NCBI RefSeq assembly: GCF_030272615.1
Contig: NC_081406.1
Span: forward strand, 236,759,922-236,823,921
DNA from: Cryptomeria japonica
Lineage: Eukaryota > Streptophyta > Pinopsida > Cupressales > Cupressaceae
Length of the DNA stretch: 64,000 bases
Reading direction: 5' to 3'
Positions 46,990-58,682 of the stretch are shown one piece after another. The first letter of the stretch is position 1; every line of letters begins with the position of its first letter. Below the pieces are notes generated by a model, which did not search any database, was not told the DNA's origin, and was given only the letters and a program-made list of their open reading frames with translations. Both the position numbers and the translations under genes were made by a program.

Positions 46990-47680
46990 TAATCTTACAT
47001 ACCTTGGTGTCTTCTAAACTTCAGGTTCACTACTTTGATCATCAATCATAGTTGAATTTTCTGATTGTGCCGGTGTAACTATCTCAATTTCCTGTACCAA
47101 TTGAGTCATTGCCAGTTCAGTTATGATCATTTCCATTGTCGGTTCCCTTCCATATGATTTAGAATGATTTTTGTATTGCTCATCCACTTTCACATTAGCA
47201 CTCTCCACAATTTTCTGCAATCTTTTGTTATAAAATCTATATGCTTTTCTTTTTTTTGAATTGAATTGAATAACCAAGAAATATCCCTTCATCACATCTA
47301 GGATCAGAATTTTCAATTGAATCATCTCTTTTCATATAGCATTTACTTCCAAAAACTCTGAAATACTTAATAGTAGGTGTATGTCCAAACCATAATTCAT
47401 AAGGGGTCTTATCGGTTTCACCTTTGATGTGAACTCTGTTGAATGTGTAGACTATTGTACTCACTGCTTCTCTCTAGTAGATATGAGGCAATTTGGTTTC
47501 CATCATCATAGATCTTGTTGCATCCAAAATGGTTCTCTTCTTTCTTTCCACCACTCCATTCTGTTGAGGAGTCCTAAGTGCAGATAATTGTCTCCTTATT
47601 CCATTTATCTCACAATAACTGTTAAATTCATGAGAAGTGAACTCACCACCATGATATGATCTTAGACATTTGATTTTCAA
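46990..47680 (-). pseudogene. Element D integrase core, C-terminal part
   Basis: CLRSYHGGEFTSHEF, then TPQQNGVVERKKRTILDATR with the catalytic Glu, then KTPYELWFGHTPTIKYFRVF. An indel near 47250 shifts the frame at GYSIQFKKKK. The tail to RT is Thr/Glu-rich. Confidence 0.88.
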
Positions 47681-48480
47681 TCAAGTTTTTGTTTCAACCT
47701 TTGCTCTAAAGATCTTGAATTTCTCAAATGCTTCATACTTCTCCTTAAGAAAAGTCACCCACATCATCCTATAATAGTCATCAATAATCAACATGAAATA
47801 CCTATCACCTTGAACGCTTCTAGTCCTTGTTGGACCACCTACGTCAATGTGAATCAAATCAAGTACATCATTAGATTTATCATGTATGCTCTTAAAATAA
47901 CTTCTAACTTGCTTTCCAAATTGACATTCCTTACATACCAGATTATGAGGATTAATAATCTTAGGTATATCTCTAACTACCTTAGTTGAACTAATCTTAA
48001 CAATACAGTCAAAATTAACATGACACAACCTCTTATGCCATAACCAATTGTCATCAATATGAGCAATCAAACATGTCTTATTACCAGTGTTCAAGTGAAA
48101 TATATTACCTCCAGTCTGAATACCAGTTGCAATCTCCAAACCAATCTCATTAATGATTTTACATTTTTTATCTTTAAACTGCAGTTAGAAACCCTTGTCC
48201 ACCAATTTACCAACACTCAAAAGATTATACTTTAAACCTTCTACATAATAGAGATTATCAGTGTTATGCTTACCATCCAAAGAAATAATACCTCTACCTC
48301 TGATCATACATGCTTTGTCATCTCAAAATCTAACTTGACCACCATTGTATTCTTGTAGGGTCAGAAATTTCCCTTTATCTCAAGTCATATGATGTGAGCA
48401 TCCACTATCGATTACCCATTCATCCTTGTCTTGAACTTTTGCTGCCAAGGCCTTTTCTTCATTCATGATAGCCGGTTCTG
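47681..48480 (-). pseudogene. Element D protease, GAG-pre-integrase and first part of integrase
   Basis: The protease EWVIDSGCSHHMT is near 48410 (stop after HMT). NWLWHKRLCHVNFDCIVKIS is near 48050. LIHIDVGGPTRTRS and MLIIDDYYRMMWVTFLKEK carry the two Asp residues, and a stop follows at 47681. Confidence 0.88.
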
Positions 48481-48639
48481 GTTCATCTCCTGTAAAGAAT
48501 AGAACACCCATTCCGTTCTATTACCAGATCCACTAGTAGGGTCTTTTGTCAGTTTATCTCTAGAGTATCAATTACTCCTTCCTCATCCGCTATGTAGCAT
48601 TGTTTACTTTTCTTGAATCTATATCTATTATGGTTAGGC

Positions 48640-48881
48640 TTAAATGATTTATTAACTCTTTCCTCAAACCTTGCATTCCTTTCAGGACATCTAGATGCAA
48701 AATGACCAATCTTATTACATGGAAAACATTTAAAAGGTTCTTTTCCTTCATACTTACTTCTTGTCAGACCTCTAGGTACTCTTCTAGCAAATAAGGCTTC
48801 AAGTTGCTCAAATTCTTAATCTTCTTTCCTCATGTCTTCCAATTCTTTTGCATATAAACTTTCCAATCACTTTTTTTGGTA

Positions 48882-48936
<55 letters not shown>

Positions 48937-49621
48937 GTGATGATGATGCATGGAAAGCAGGTTCAGAATTTACAGCTCTAGAGGATCCAAATTCTTCAAG
49001 CTCAAAAGAAGATAATTTCCCAATCAGAATGTCTTTGTTAATTGAAGAGTTTACCACTATTCTCAACTCATTAATTGTAGTTGTCTTCATCTTGTAAGCT
49101 GGTGGAAGGGCTCTCAAGACTTTGGAAACTATTTCATCTTCACTTAGAAAACCTCCACAACATTGAATTCCCATAACAATCTCATTTACTCTTTCCATAA
49201 ACACAACAATTCTTTCATTATCTTCCATCTTCAAGTTTTCATATCTTACCCGGTAGCCTTCAAGTTTAGCAATTTTGACAATAGGATCACCTTCATTTAG
49301 AGTTTTCAATTTGTCCCACATAACCTTTGTCGATGATTTATCGGTCAATCCCATGATCTGTTGATTAGTAAGTGCACAACAGAGGGTTTTTCTAGCTCTG
49401 CAATCATTTTCAATATTCTTATCCAAGTCTATAGGAGCGGGATTGCCAGATGTCAGATCATAAGGTGTGTATCCTTTCTCAGTGATCTCCCAAATATCCT
49501 TCCCAAGACATCTAAGATGAGTCTCCATTCGAATTTTCCATATCCCATAATTTGTTCCATCAAGCTTAGGGATTTCTCTTCTGAAAATAGTTGTCGGTGG
49601 ATTAGAAGTGTTAGCTTCCAT
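48640..49621 (-). pseudogene. Element D Gag with one zinc knuckle and a polyserine tract
   Basis: The start is the ATG at 49621 (MEANTSNPPTTIFRREIPKL). A UBN2-type capsid runs through IWKIRMETHLRCLGKDIWEI and MWDKLKTLNEGDPIVKIAKL. A polySer run coded by the GAT/ATC microsatellite follows. A stop comes at 48830, then one good knuckle (CFPCNKIGHFASRC, near 48720). There is no coiled-coil extension, unlike A, B and F. Confidence 0.88.
48882..48949. repeat. GAT microsatellite inside element D gag
   Basis: About 22 GAT triplets with one GGT change. On the minus strand they read ATC/TCA and give the polySer tract of Gag. The polyAsp ORF on the plus strand is a shadow. Confidence 0.92.
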
Positions 49622-49665
49622 AGGATCTACCTCAAGCGGTTAAGCTTCCACAAAAGAGGACCAAA

Positions 49666-49677
49666 GCTCTAATACCA
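49666..49677 (-). other. Primer-binding site of element D
   Basis: The minus strand reads TGGTATTAGAGC two bases inside the 5' LTR. Confidence 0.9.
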
Positions 49678-49679
49678 AT

Positions 49680-50938
49680 TGTTAGGATAACCGGTGAACA
49701 ACTGAGAGGGTGGGGTGAATCAGTTGTTAATAGATTATAACTTTTAATCCACTGAATAACCCTTAAACAAATTAAGTATCGGTAGAGCAAAAATAGATAC
49801 TGGTAAACTATACAACTTAACAATTAAATAGATAATCAATGCAAAACAACCATACCACACAACACCATGATTTGTATGTGGAAAACCTGGAAAGGGAAAA
49901 ACCATGATGGGCAGCCTACCCACAGTTAGATGATACTTTTGCAGAAAGTATGTGATAAAATGAGGGGCCTGCACATGTAAGAAGACACACTACCTAGAGT
50001 GTACTGCTCATTACAAAAGAGTCTCACTAACTACAGAGAGGCAACAACCATCTCAAGATAAATGGACAACAATCCAATAGAGAAAATTGCTAGAGATAGC
50101 ATCTACCATTCCTGATTATACTCTTGATTAAGCTCAATACAGGAGGCCTTTGACCTCTTCCTTAATCCCAATTTGATCACCTATGATTGACCAAATCTCT
50201 TTCACATATGATATAGAATTCCAAGACCACAAACACTTATTCCATTCCATACCACGATCTACAATGAGATCTTACATCATTTTATACAAATCCTAAGGCC
50301 TAAACCAATTAGGTCGGCCACCTATAAGATATTACAATAAGATCATTACATAAATCCATATTACAATGGTATGCCATGTCGGCTTAAGACCAAAACAACA
50401 ATAACAAATCCATAAAACATTCTGAAACATCCTGGTAATGTGTAGAGTACATGTTAACATGATACCGATCCATAACCTAGATAGGTACTGGACCTATTCT
50501 GGGTCCACCACACCAAAGCAATATCTTCAAGAAGTTGAAGCACAATCAAAGAACATCTTCAGCATCCTACAATCCATGTAGAACCTACACCAACACCAAT
50601 TATGCATCCTGTTAAGATTTCTCAGTGAGAGCTCTGTCGGTAAAGCCTTAAACTAGTGCCGGTAAGGGTTTACCAGAGTGTATGATAGCATCCGATTACC
50701 AATTCAATTCCATCTGACCAATACATGCTCTAGAATCACATACCACATGTAACCAATCACATTCCATAGATGTAAACATGCCAGAAGTGTCCAACAGATA
50801 GTGTCATGTGCCAGTAACACTAGATCTTCTACGGGTAACCAAAACCTATCTGTCGGTAAACAAACATAACAGCTAGTGTTGACATCAATGGCATAACATT
50901 AATGCAACACATAATTAATTCATCCAATAATGCCAGCA
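49680..50938 (-). repeat. 5' LTR of element D
   Basis: 1259 bp, partner of 30783-32038. The outer end is CCAGCA instead of CCAACA. The minus-strand TATAAAA at 50280-50286 is kept in both copies. Confidence 0.93.
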
Positions 50939-51258
50939 CAAGGATACAACAAGCAATTATAAAGAACAATGTTACTTACTATGCATGCAACAAAATAGGA
51001 CACGTTGCCAAATATTACAGAAGCAAGAATACACCGGAAAGGAATGACACATACAATGAGAAGGGAAAGAAAAAGGTTGATGAAATCAAGCAATCTCATG
51101 CTAAACAATGGGTTAGGAAGTCTAAAGATCAATCAGCAGAGGCAAATTCCCAATTACTCAACCGGCAGAGAAGAATATTCCTGCACCGGCATGAAACTCA
51201 TCCGGTAACTAAGGCATTAACCTTAGGGGGAGGCAAATTAATGATAGACTCTACATAA
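50939..51258 (+). pseudogene. Element F Gag, 3' part: fourth knuckle and tail
   Basis: VTYYACNKIGHVAKYYRSK (50970-51025) is the fourth knuckle, and KKKVDEIKQSHAKQWVRKS aligns with the Gag tails of A and B. It ends KALTLGGG near a TTAGGGGGAGG purine run. A one-base shift separates it from the 5' part across the element D insertion. Confidence 0.75.
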
Positions 51259-51285
51259 CCCCCAATAGTGGTCTAAAATCTTGTT

Positions 51286-51861
51286 TCAGATCCTAGAGAA
51301 GTCAATTTGAAGGATAACCGGTGCTAAGATAATGGATTTGAATCTGGTATGATATGTCGGTAAACTTAGCTTGTTCACTTCATTGTTCGAAATCTTCTTC
51401 TTTCCTGGTGTTTGTCCAACCTGGGGTAAACCGATGATAGCACAAAAAGCCTCCTTGGTGATTTTATAGGGTTGGTCAAGCCACATGAACTTGACATGGA
51501 CTCATCTCAACATGTATCAATTCATCTCATCCTCGAACTCGGACATCTCCAGAATATTGGTGAAACCCAAATCCTTTAGACTTTAAAATTCTAGTTTGAT
51601 CAACCCATCCTTGTTCAGCAAAGTGGACATGTACACTAACTTAATCTTTGATGATCCCAAATCCTCTAGAGTACAATGAATATAGGCTCTCACATCTTCC
51701 ACATAAAGAACTCTATCAGGAACCCTAGAAAATGTGTCGATTGAGTCATCAACCTTTGCAATTTGTGGGCATTGCTTGAATTTTGAACATGGACGATCCT
51801 TAATGTCCACCACAATAGGGGTAGCCACATCTGCCAAAGTGGGAGAAAATCTAAAACCCAT
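51286..51861 (-). pseudogene. Head fragment of the gene family carried by element B
   Basis: From MGFRFSPTLADVATPIVVDI (ATG 51861) one frame with three stops runs to 51286. SRVPDRVLYVEDVRAYIHC, TLEDLG, DGLIKLEF and MWLDQPYKITKEAFCAIIGL match the head of the gene at 1-2899 over about 120 residues with even spacing. The middle and tail are missing: the fragment stops 28 bp from the end of element F gag, on the opposite strand. Function unknown. Confidence 0.65.
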
Positions 51862-52978
51862 TTCAATTTCAGAAAAATAGTGTGAAAATAGAGAAAATAC
51901 CTCTCAACCTATGCCGGTGAAAACCCTAGAAAATTCATTCTAAAAATATTGGAAATAGTCAAAAAATGTTCTTAATCGCCTTTGATCACCTCAAACTCTC
52001 TCTGCTTTGCTATAAGTATTGTATGATAAAAAATGAAGCATCTTTTCCCTTTTATTTTGTGAAACCCTGATTTCTTATTGACATCAATGCCTACGACCTA
52101 CAATCTAGATGTCTGAGGTATGAATCTCCTAGATGACCACTTGGCACTGACACATCCCCACTAAATAAGAATGAACTCAATAGTGCAAACATATATAAAT
52201 AAATTCAGAATAATATTATAACACTTCAAAAATATTATCCCTCACCTTTAGGTCACTAGTAGTCATCAATGCAGTCAACAACAATGATTTTCCTTGGTCT
52301 AAAACTTCATTATTGATCTGAATTAAGAGCCTAGAACCCACCAGATTGTGTAGAAATAGATCTAATCTTTGAATGTATTTATACCAATATTTATATGGCA
52401 AATTTTATGGGAATTTATATGGAATACAAATATTTGGTGAATCTCGCGTAACTATAGAACGACTTATGTGATTTTCGAGGTGATTATGGGTCGTCCAAGT
52501 AATTGGAAAATACAATATAGTTGGCAAAAATTGGGGTGAATGGAGACATGCATCGGCAAAATTTTAGGTGAATTGGGTCCTCCTAGCTAACAAATATTCA
52601 TATGCCTATAGGAGAATTATGATCATCTATTAAGGCAACCTCGAAAAGTGTAGGTAAAAAAATTAAATTTACCGTGTGTCCGTCGTATATTGCATTGGCA
52701 AAATCCTCGCATAGAAACATTTAATTACATAAAACATATGGCAATTGGGTCATGAATTTGATGAAAATTGATAATGTTCTGACGACATGGCCAGCCCTAG
52801 TCGGTACAAAATATTTGCCATTTCCCAGGTCGTTGACATGAAAAATTTGCCATTAGCGAATATTTGCCACTAAAGTAATCTTTGGTTGTAGGGCCAATGA
52901 AACATATATTATACTTTATAGTCTATTATTGCATCTTCAACAAATTGATATTTTTTTGCAACCTTTATTTCATTTGAG
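51862..52978. other. No gene seen
   Basis: 5' flank of the gene fragment on one side and of the hAT relic on the other. It contains the words AAATTTGCC, TATTTGCC and AATTGGG repeatedly (52550-52880), which may be remains of hAT subterminal repeats. No terminal inverted repeat was found by eye. Confidence 0.45.
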
Positions 52979-55930
52979 ATGTCGAATAGGAAGAAAGGTA
53001 GGAAACCTAAATGTGGGGAAGGCCATGAGAGGCCAACAAAATGCAGAATGTTGTCTTCGTACTTTGGCTTTGGAAAATATTATGGTGAAAATCAGGAAGG
53101 TACATCATCACAAGTACAAGTATAAAATTCACAACCTACACTGCATGTTGAAGACGGCGGCGAACTTGATATCTCAGATCAGGATGATCTTGAAGAAGAT
53201 TATCTAGTAGATACCTAAGTTAGTCGAAATGATATAATTGACTTGGGTGATAATGCCATAGATGAAAATGCACAGAAGGGGAAAAGAAAAGCCAAATCAA
53301 AAAAGGATCAACCAAAATCAAAAAAGGATCGGGAGTGGTATATGTCAGTGAGGAATTTTCAAATTAATTGGGCATCAAATTATCCATTCATTGAACCAGT
53401 TGAGAATCTAATTGAAGGCGAGCCTCCAATAGAATGCAGGTGTAATATTTTCACTTGGAAACATAACAAGGAAATTAGGTTGCAGCTAAAATTTGACACC
53501 ATAAAAAAAGCATATGGGTAAAGTTTATGAAAAATAAATGATAGATGGAGTTGAAAAATCAGTGACAAGATGGAAAACAAAGGAGGAAAGTAAGCATGTG
53601 AGGAATGCCAAAGATTATTATTTTCATGAGAAAATGCAGACGAAGCCTATTGAAGTTAATACATCCTTCCCATTGTTCCGGTTGTTACTCTCCTAACCGG
53701 GTGGCTTGTATGGTAACAAGTTTCTAAAAAGTAGCATAATTAGTGGTGTTACCACCCGCGCTTTGACTGCAAGTTAGAGTCAAAAGAAAAGGCAGGTTGT
53801 TACTCTCCTAACCGGGTGGCTTTTTGGGAACTCGTTGATCCAAAGTTGCACAAAGTTTCTATTGAAGCTAGTTTTGGAAAAGCAATGCAAATAGAACAAC
53901 TGGGAAAAGTTGTTCACTTAAGTGTTGTTTTTTTATATTTTGAGCAGAGGGTGTGCTATGATATATTTCCCATCAATTAGTGGTTTATTACACCTTTTGA
54001 AAGTTCCCAACTATCCTAATAGTCACTCGTCAGTAAACAGTGGATGGGAATGGGCAAGTTGTCTTGTTGAGGTTGAAAAAGAAGATGTAAACGAAAAAAT
54101 AAGAGAGTCAAACTTTATTGCATTTTCTTTAGATGAAGTTACAGTAGTAGACAATACTTTGTGGGTATGCATGCATGTTTATACTATACAGAATCATGCT
54201 CGCCAACCTCATCTACTAGCTGTTGCTAAAATCAAGGATAGTGTGATAGCGAAAAATTTATTTCAACTAGTAAAGAGATGTTTAGTTGAATATGGAGGTA
54301 TGGATGACATGGTGATTGCCAAAAAATTGGCATGTGTTGGAGAAGATGGAGCTTCAGTAATGCAAGGTCACAGGAATGGTCTTTGTACAAATTGAAACTT
54401 ATTTTACATTGTACATTACTGCAATTCACTGCATGGCTCACATAATGAATCTAGCTTTTGGAATTGTGAGCAAGTATGCTTTAGTAAAAAAAATTGAAAT
54501 TTTAATCAATGATCTCTACTAACACTTATGTCAAAGTTCCAAGTGATTTATGGAATTTCAACACTTTGCTGATGGAATAACTGATGGGAACAAGCTTCTC
54601 AAGGATAATGATACCAGATGGATCTCTTTGGATGGTCTAGCACATCGATTTTTTTCATAATATTCATCCTTGATTGGACTATTTCACACAACTTGTGATG
54701 AATCAGAGCAACCAAAATTTATTGACCTTCTTTAGAGGTTAATTAATCTAGAGACACTCTTAACTCTAGCAGCTTTTTTGCCCATGCTAGAGTAAATGAG
54801 GAATATTATGAAGGCTACCCAAAAAAGAGCTTTGTATATTGCAGAATATGCTAGGCTATGTAAGTCGACATGCATGGCTCTCGACAGTCTCTATCAAAAT
54901 CAACCAACACTGTCTGATGAAAAATTTGTTAAGTGGCGGACACTCACGGATTTGAACAATCCTGATAACTTTTTACAAATCAGTGCAAACGGGGAGGTAT
55001 GTGCTAATGTACGGGGAGTTGAGATACCAATGCACTTCTATGCCACGGTCGACCCCAAGGAACAAGGAAAGCACCCCAGGAAGCAACTAACAAGACTTAC
55101 AAGGGAAGATTTTGACAAGATTATTGAGTCTGTAACTACTGTGAAGAAAATTGCCTATGATCTTTCCTCATAGATTAGAAGCAGATTCCCACCTAACAAC
55201 CTACTTGAAGTCATGTATATTGTGTTTCCTCAATATTGGAGCCTCAACAGTGTAGCTAATTTTTGAAGTAAGATAATGACTTTGATAAAACAATTTTGCA
55301 TATCCAAAGAATTGAATGGAGTAACTATAAATGGAATATTAGACGAAACTTGTCTTAGAGAGCAATCATCTTGTTTTGCATACACTATGAGACAACAATA
55401 TGGCAAAATGGAGAACCCCCGCAAAGAGGGATCACTAACAAGGCTTTGGAAATATAAAGTTGAGAACGTAGCATTGCCTGATTCAATACCAGAATATTTG
55501 AAGCTTGCTGATTTATGTCTTACCATGATATTGGGTTCGGTGGAAGATGAGAGAGTTTTTCAATGCTTTGGGATTTCTAAAATCAAAGTTAAGAAACAAA
55601 CTAGACAAAAATTTGGAAAATTGCTTGAGGCTCTATACATCTAGGTATGATGTCCACACTTTTCCTTACGATAGGGCACTAAAATCTAGAGGTCCAAATG
55701 TGAAAGAAGAGGTTTGGGAAACACTTCAAACCAAAGTTCCAGTGGGACTATTGACTCATGTATTGGACCTACTGGTAGCATTGAGATGCAGTTCAGCGAA
55801 GGTATGCAGACTCAGAGTGAAGAAAACACAGACAAGAATCAAGAAAGCTCTGAATTTGATGAGGATGAATGGCAACTATAAGAGATTGGTATTTATTAAT
55901 CTTATTATTGTATCTCATCATTCATATTAA
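52979..55930 (+). pseudogene. hAT-superfamily transposase relic
   Basis: It starts MSNRKKGRKPKCGEGHERPT (52979). An N-terminal segment WYMSVRNFQINWASNYPFIE (near 53340) and CNIFTWKHNKEIRLQLKFD resemble the TTF/BED-like start of hAT proteins of the ZNF862/C17orf113 group. NFIAFSLDEVTVVDNTLWVC (near 54110) should hold the first catalytic Asp. The C-terminal dimerisation block reads LGSVEDERVF, then in the next frame LKSKLRNKLDKNLENCLRLY and TFPYDRAL (55540-55690). Several frameshifts and stops. The cut-and-paste enzyme is dead here. Confidence 0.82.
53681..53822. repeat. 27-bp direct repeats with an 88-bp spacer inside the hAT relic
   Basis: Identical 27-bp copies at 53681-53707 and 53796-53822 (core CTCCTAACCGGGTGGC). 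The duplication interrupts the transposase frame. The spacer has no inverted repeats long enough to call a MITE. Confidence 0.8.
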
Positions 55931-56762
55931 AAAAGCATATTATTATGGTTGATAACTTGATGATATTTTATGAGTCTATCAACTTTTTGCAATTAGAATT
56001 TAATATTGATTTGTAAATGTATTTTTCAACTTTCTATTTCCATATTTAAAATAGCATAATAAAATACCATAATGTGTTTATTGATACAGAGATGTTTATT
56101 TAGACATGTTGAGAACTTAGATTTTCGTTAATTCTTTCAAAATATAGCCATATGATACAATTCATTCAATACACCACTCTATTTGATTCTCCATGCAAAA
56201 GTCAATACAAAGTTTCAAAACCCTTTGCAAATGACCTTGAATTCACTTTTATAGAAACAAGGGAGCAACAACATCTTTAGGTCAATTTGCAACATGTGAA
56301 GACTCAACATCAAAATCAATTCCTAAGGCAGTGAACATTGAATATATCGTCCTGATTTCCATCGGTATCACAAACTCAACACAAATTTATGTGGCCATCA
56401 CAGGCCGGATTAGCAATTTAGCAATTTAACAACTGCTACATGTCTCCTGTTTAAAAAATAGAGTTCAAAATTAAATATTAATTCAAGCCATGACAAATCA
56501 AATATAGATAATAGCAGTGCCCAAAACCTAGTAATTAGAAATAGAGAAATGCATAAATATTAAAACTTGGGAGAATTTGAGAATACAAATTTATAGGTTG
56601 AAGGTTGGCACTATGCATCATAGATTCATAGGCTAGATTAGCAATAGCTAGTGCTGGTTTTTTCTTGTTCATAAAATAGAGTTATTTCAAGCGATGCCAA
56701 ATTCCAAAAAAAAAAAAAACCCTTGAAATTAAGAGTAAAAGCGTAAAACTATGCAATACATA
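55931..56762. other. No gene seen
   Basis: AT-rich sequence between the hAT relic and the G-patch gene remains, with no ORF or repeat of note. Confidence 0.5.
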
Positions 56763-57760
56763 CTATGATTCTTGAGATTTTTGTGCCAGTTTTTGTAGGG
56801 TGCTCCACTCTTCGTCTGATGAAAGGTCAATATTCTTTAAACTATGGAAATTCAACTGCAACTTCGTCAACAATCCATATTTAGAAGAGTGACTTGACAT
56901 CACTGTTTCACCCAATACCCCATTCAAAGTTGTAAATGGTTTGATGAATTCCAGAAATCTTTGGGGAGTTGTGTTCTTAGGAAGTGAATCTAAATCAGAC
57001 TTCATTTTTTTCTCCATTCTTTTTTTGTAAGCTTATTTTCCAATGAATTTATTTGATGGGTCAACGGACTTAGGCAAACCAAGTTTAATCAAAGTAGTTG
57101 TCTTTTTTTGTAGCTTCAATATCTTTTTGCCACATTTATCCATATCTTCTGATGTTTCCCTTAGTTTCTGGCATTTTTGAAGGATAGATGATGTCTTAAT
57201 TGTGGCATCAATGCAACTATTAATTCCCTTGGATGCCAAATAGTTGTCACTGGTACTGTAGACTACTTGCAAAATCTGTTTTGCCATATCCTTTTTGAAT
57301 AAACATGTATGCTCTTCTCAATGTGCCCTTTGATTTTCATATAAATTAATCTCAAACTTTCATTCAATTCAAACCATTCACACAACTTGTCACTCCTCTG
57401 TATTCTTTTCCCCCAAAAGTTTTCTTGTATATACTTCATTGTATTTTTCATATTATCTTTCAATCTATCCTTCGAAGTTTTAATTATATCATTTGCATTG
57501 TGCAGGTCTTCTTTCATTTGTGCACATTTTCTTTTCATTCTCTAATTCCTATTCCAAATGTTTTGCTTTTTCCTTCTCATGATCCAATAGGTCATGTATT
57601 TTTCTTATTTTGGTAGCAGCAGACTCATAACTTTTGTATAATTTTTGAAAATTGGCTCTTTCATCATCAATTTTTTAACTGCTTTGTTGGTAAATAGATT
57701 TGTCTCTTTCTTGAAATGCTTACAATTATCTTCTTTAAACAAAATATGACTCCGTTTTAC
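56763..57760 (-). pseudogene. Probable 3' exon of the G-patch gene relic (coiled coil)
   Basis: It begins just after a strong 3' splice site (minus strand TTTTTTTCTAACAG, ending at 57761). HILFKEDNCKHFKKETNLF changes frame into IDDERANFQKLYKSYESAAT and KIRKIHDLLDHEKEKAKHLE, a coiled coil. More helical sequence follows (ILQKCQKLRETSEDMDK, TKLQLNFHSLKNIDLSSDE) to the stop at 56763. There are two or more frameshifts. Linking it to the G-patch exon 5 kb away rests on the matching splice signals and strand. Confidence 0.5.
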
Positions 57761-58682
57761 CTGTTAGAAAAAAACAAATATACCAACAGTTGGAAGAATT
57801 AATGAAAATTCAACCTCTGCATTAGAGGGCAGCTCCTCGTATGATTTACAATGAATTTATTATATAATTGATAGACTAACACTTTTAACCAAAAAGCATT
57901 GAAAAGCTTCAGCATTTGTCCATCAACACAAATAAATGCCTTCAAAGAAAATTAGAAAAAAACATAGGAAATGTCTAAAAAGTATATTCAAAGGAGAGTT
58001 CACAGACTCTAATTCATTACATTCTTGTTGTATAAATTCAAAGAAAAATAAGGACTCAGCAAAGACTAACGGCTTGATTGATACTCTCTCATGCCTCACA
58101 GGGCAAGGGGAATCAAGCTAACTAACATCATGCGAGTCATCCAACATTCTATAATAAATATGAACCAAAAGGAAATGCATAGATAACTGATTATCTGATT
58201 AAATTATGCCCACATAACAACCTAAGAAGAATTACCAATCTCAAAATGCACAAATTCAAATACGTATCAACATTCCATTAATAATTAGTCATTACTCCAT
58301 TTCACACAATATGTATCAAAAACTCTTCTATTTGTTTCCAAAAATCACCATTTTTAGAACCCTTCCAAAAGCAAGCTTTTCAGCTTAAATAGCCACCAAG
58401 CCATAGTTTTTACATAATTAACAAATAACATTTACTTCATTTCATTGAAAGAAACCATTCCAATAACGCAAAAGAAAGCTAAACTAATAGCCGCTGAAAG
58501 GCCGACATTTCATTGCTACATAACTAAGTATCCACCGCAACTGAGGAAGTTACGGGTTTGTTCTATTTTGTCGGAGATCCTCGCCATTCTAGGTGTGCGG
58601 TCGAAAAATTTAGGATAACTTGGAAATAGGGCAGGCCAATGTGTATGATCCTCTACTTCCACACTTCCTTATCCATATTCAC
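57761..58682. other. Intron-like AT-rich stretch, no gene seen
   Basis: Between the proposed acceptor site (57761) and the end of the gene at 58683. The 61-codon plus-strand ORF at 57936 is probably chance. Confidence 0.4.

Larger units (their letters stand above)
30783..50938 (-). mobile_element. Element D: Ty1/copia LTR retrotransposon, full length, split by element E
   Basis: The LTRs (30783-32038, 49680-50938) start TGTTAGGATAACCG and are flanked by the duplication CAAGG (30778-30782, 50939-50943). The PBS is next to the right LTR, so it reads on the minus strand. Gag, protease, integrase, RT and RNase H are present in order. Without element E the element is about 7.1 kb. Its frames are better kept than those of A: TPQQNGVVERK and RT are intact over long stretches. 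Confidence 0.95.
28931..51285 (+). mobile_element. Element F: gag-only copia-like element (split by element D)
   Basis: Plus-strand element: LTR (28931-29840), Met-tRNA PBS, and a coiled-coil/zinc-knuckle gag at 29855-30782 that continues at 50939-51258. Element D sits between the halves (TSD CAAGG). As in element B there is no protease, integrase or RT after gag. A gene fragment on the opposite strand follows directly (51286-51861). The 3' LTR was not found, so the right boundary is arbitrary. Confidence 0.7.

Noticed and set aside
48876-49097. PolyAsp plus-strand ORF
   Set aside because: Shadow of the GAT microsatellite inside minus-strand gag of element D.
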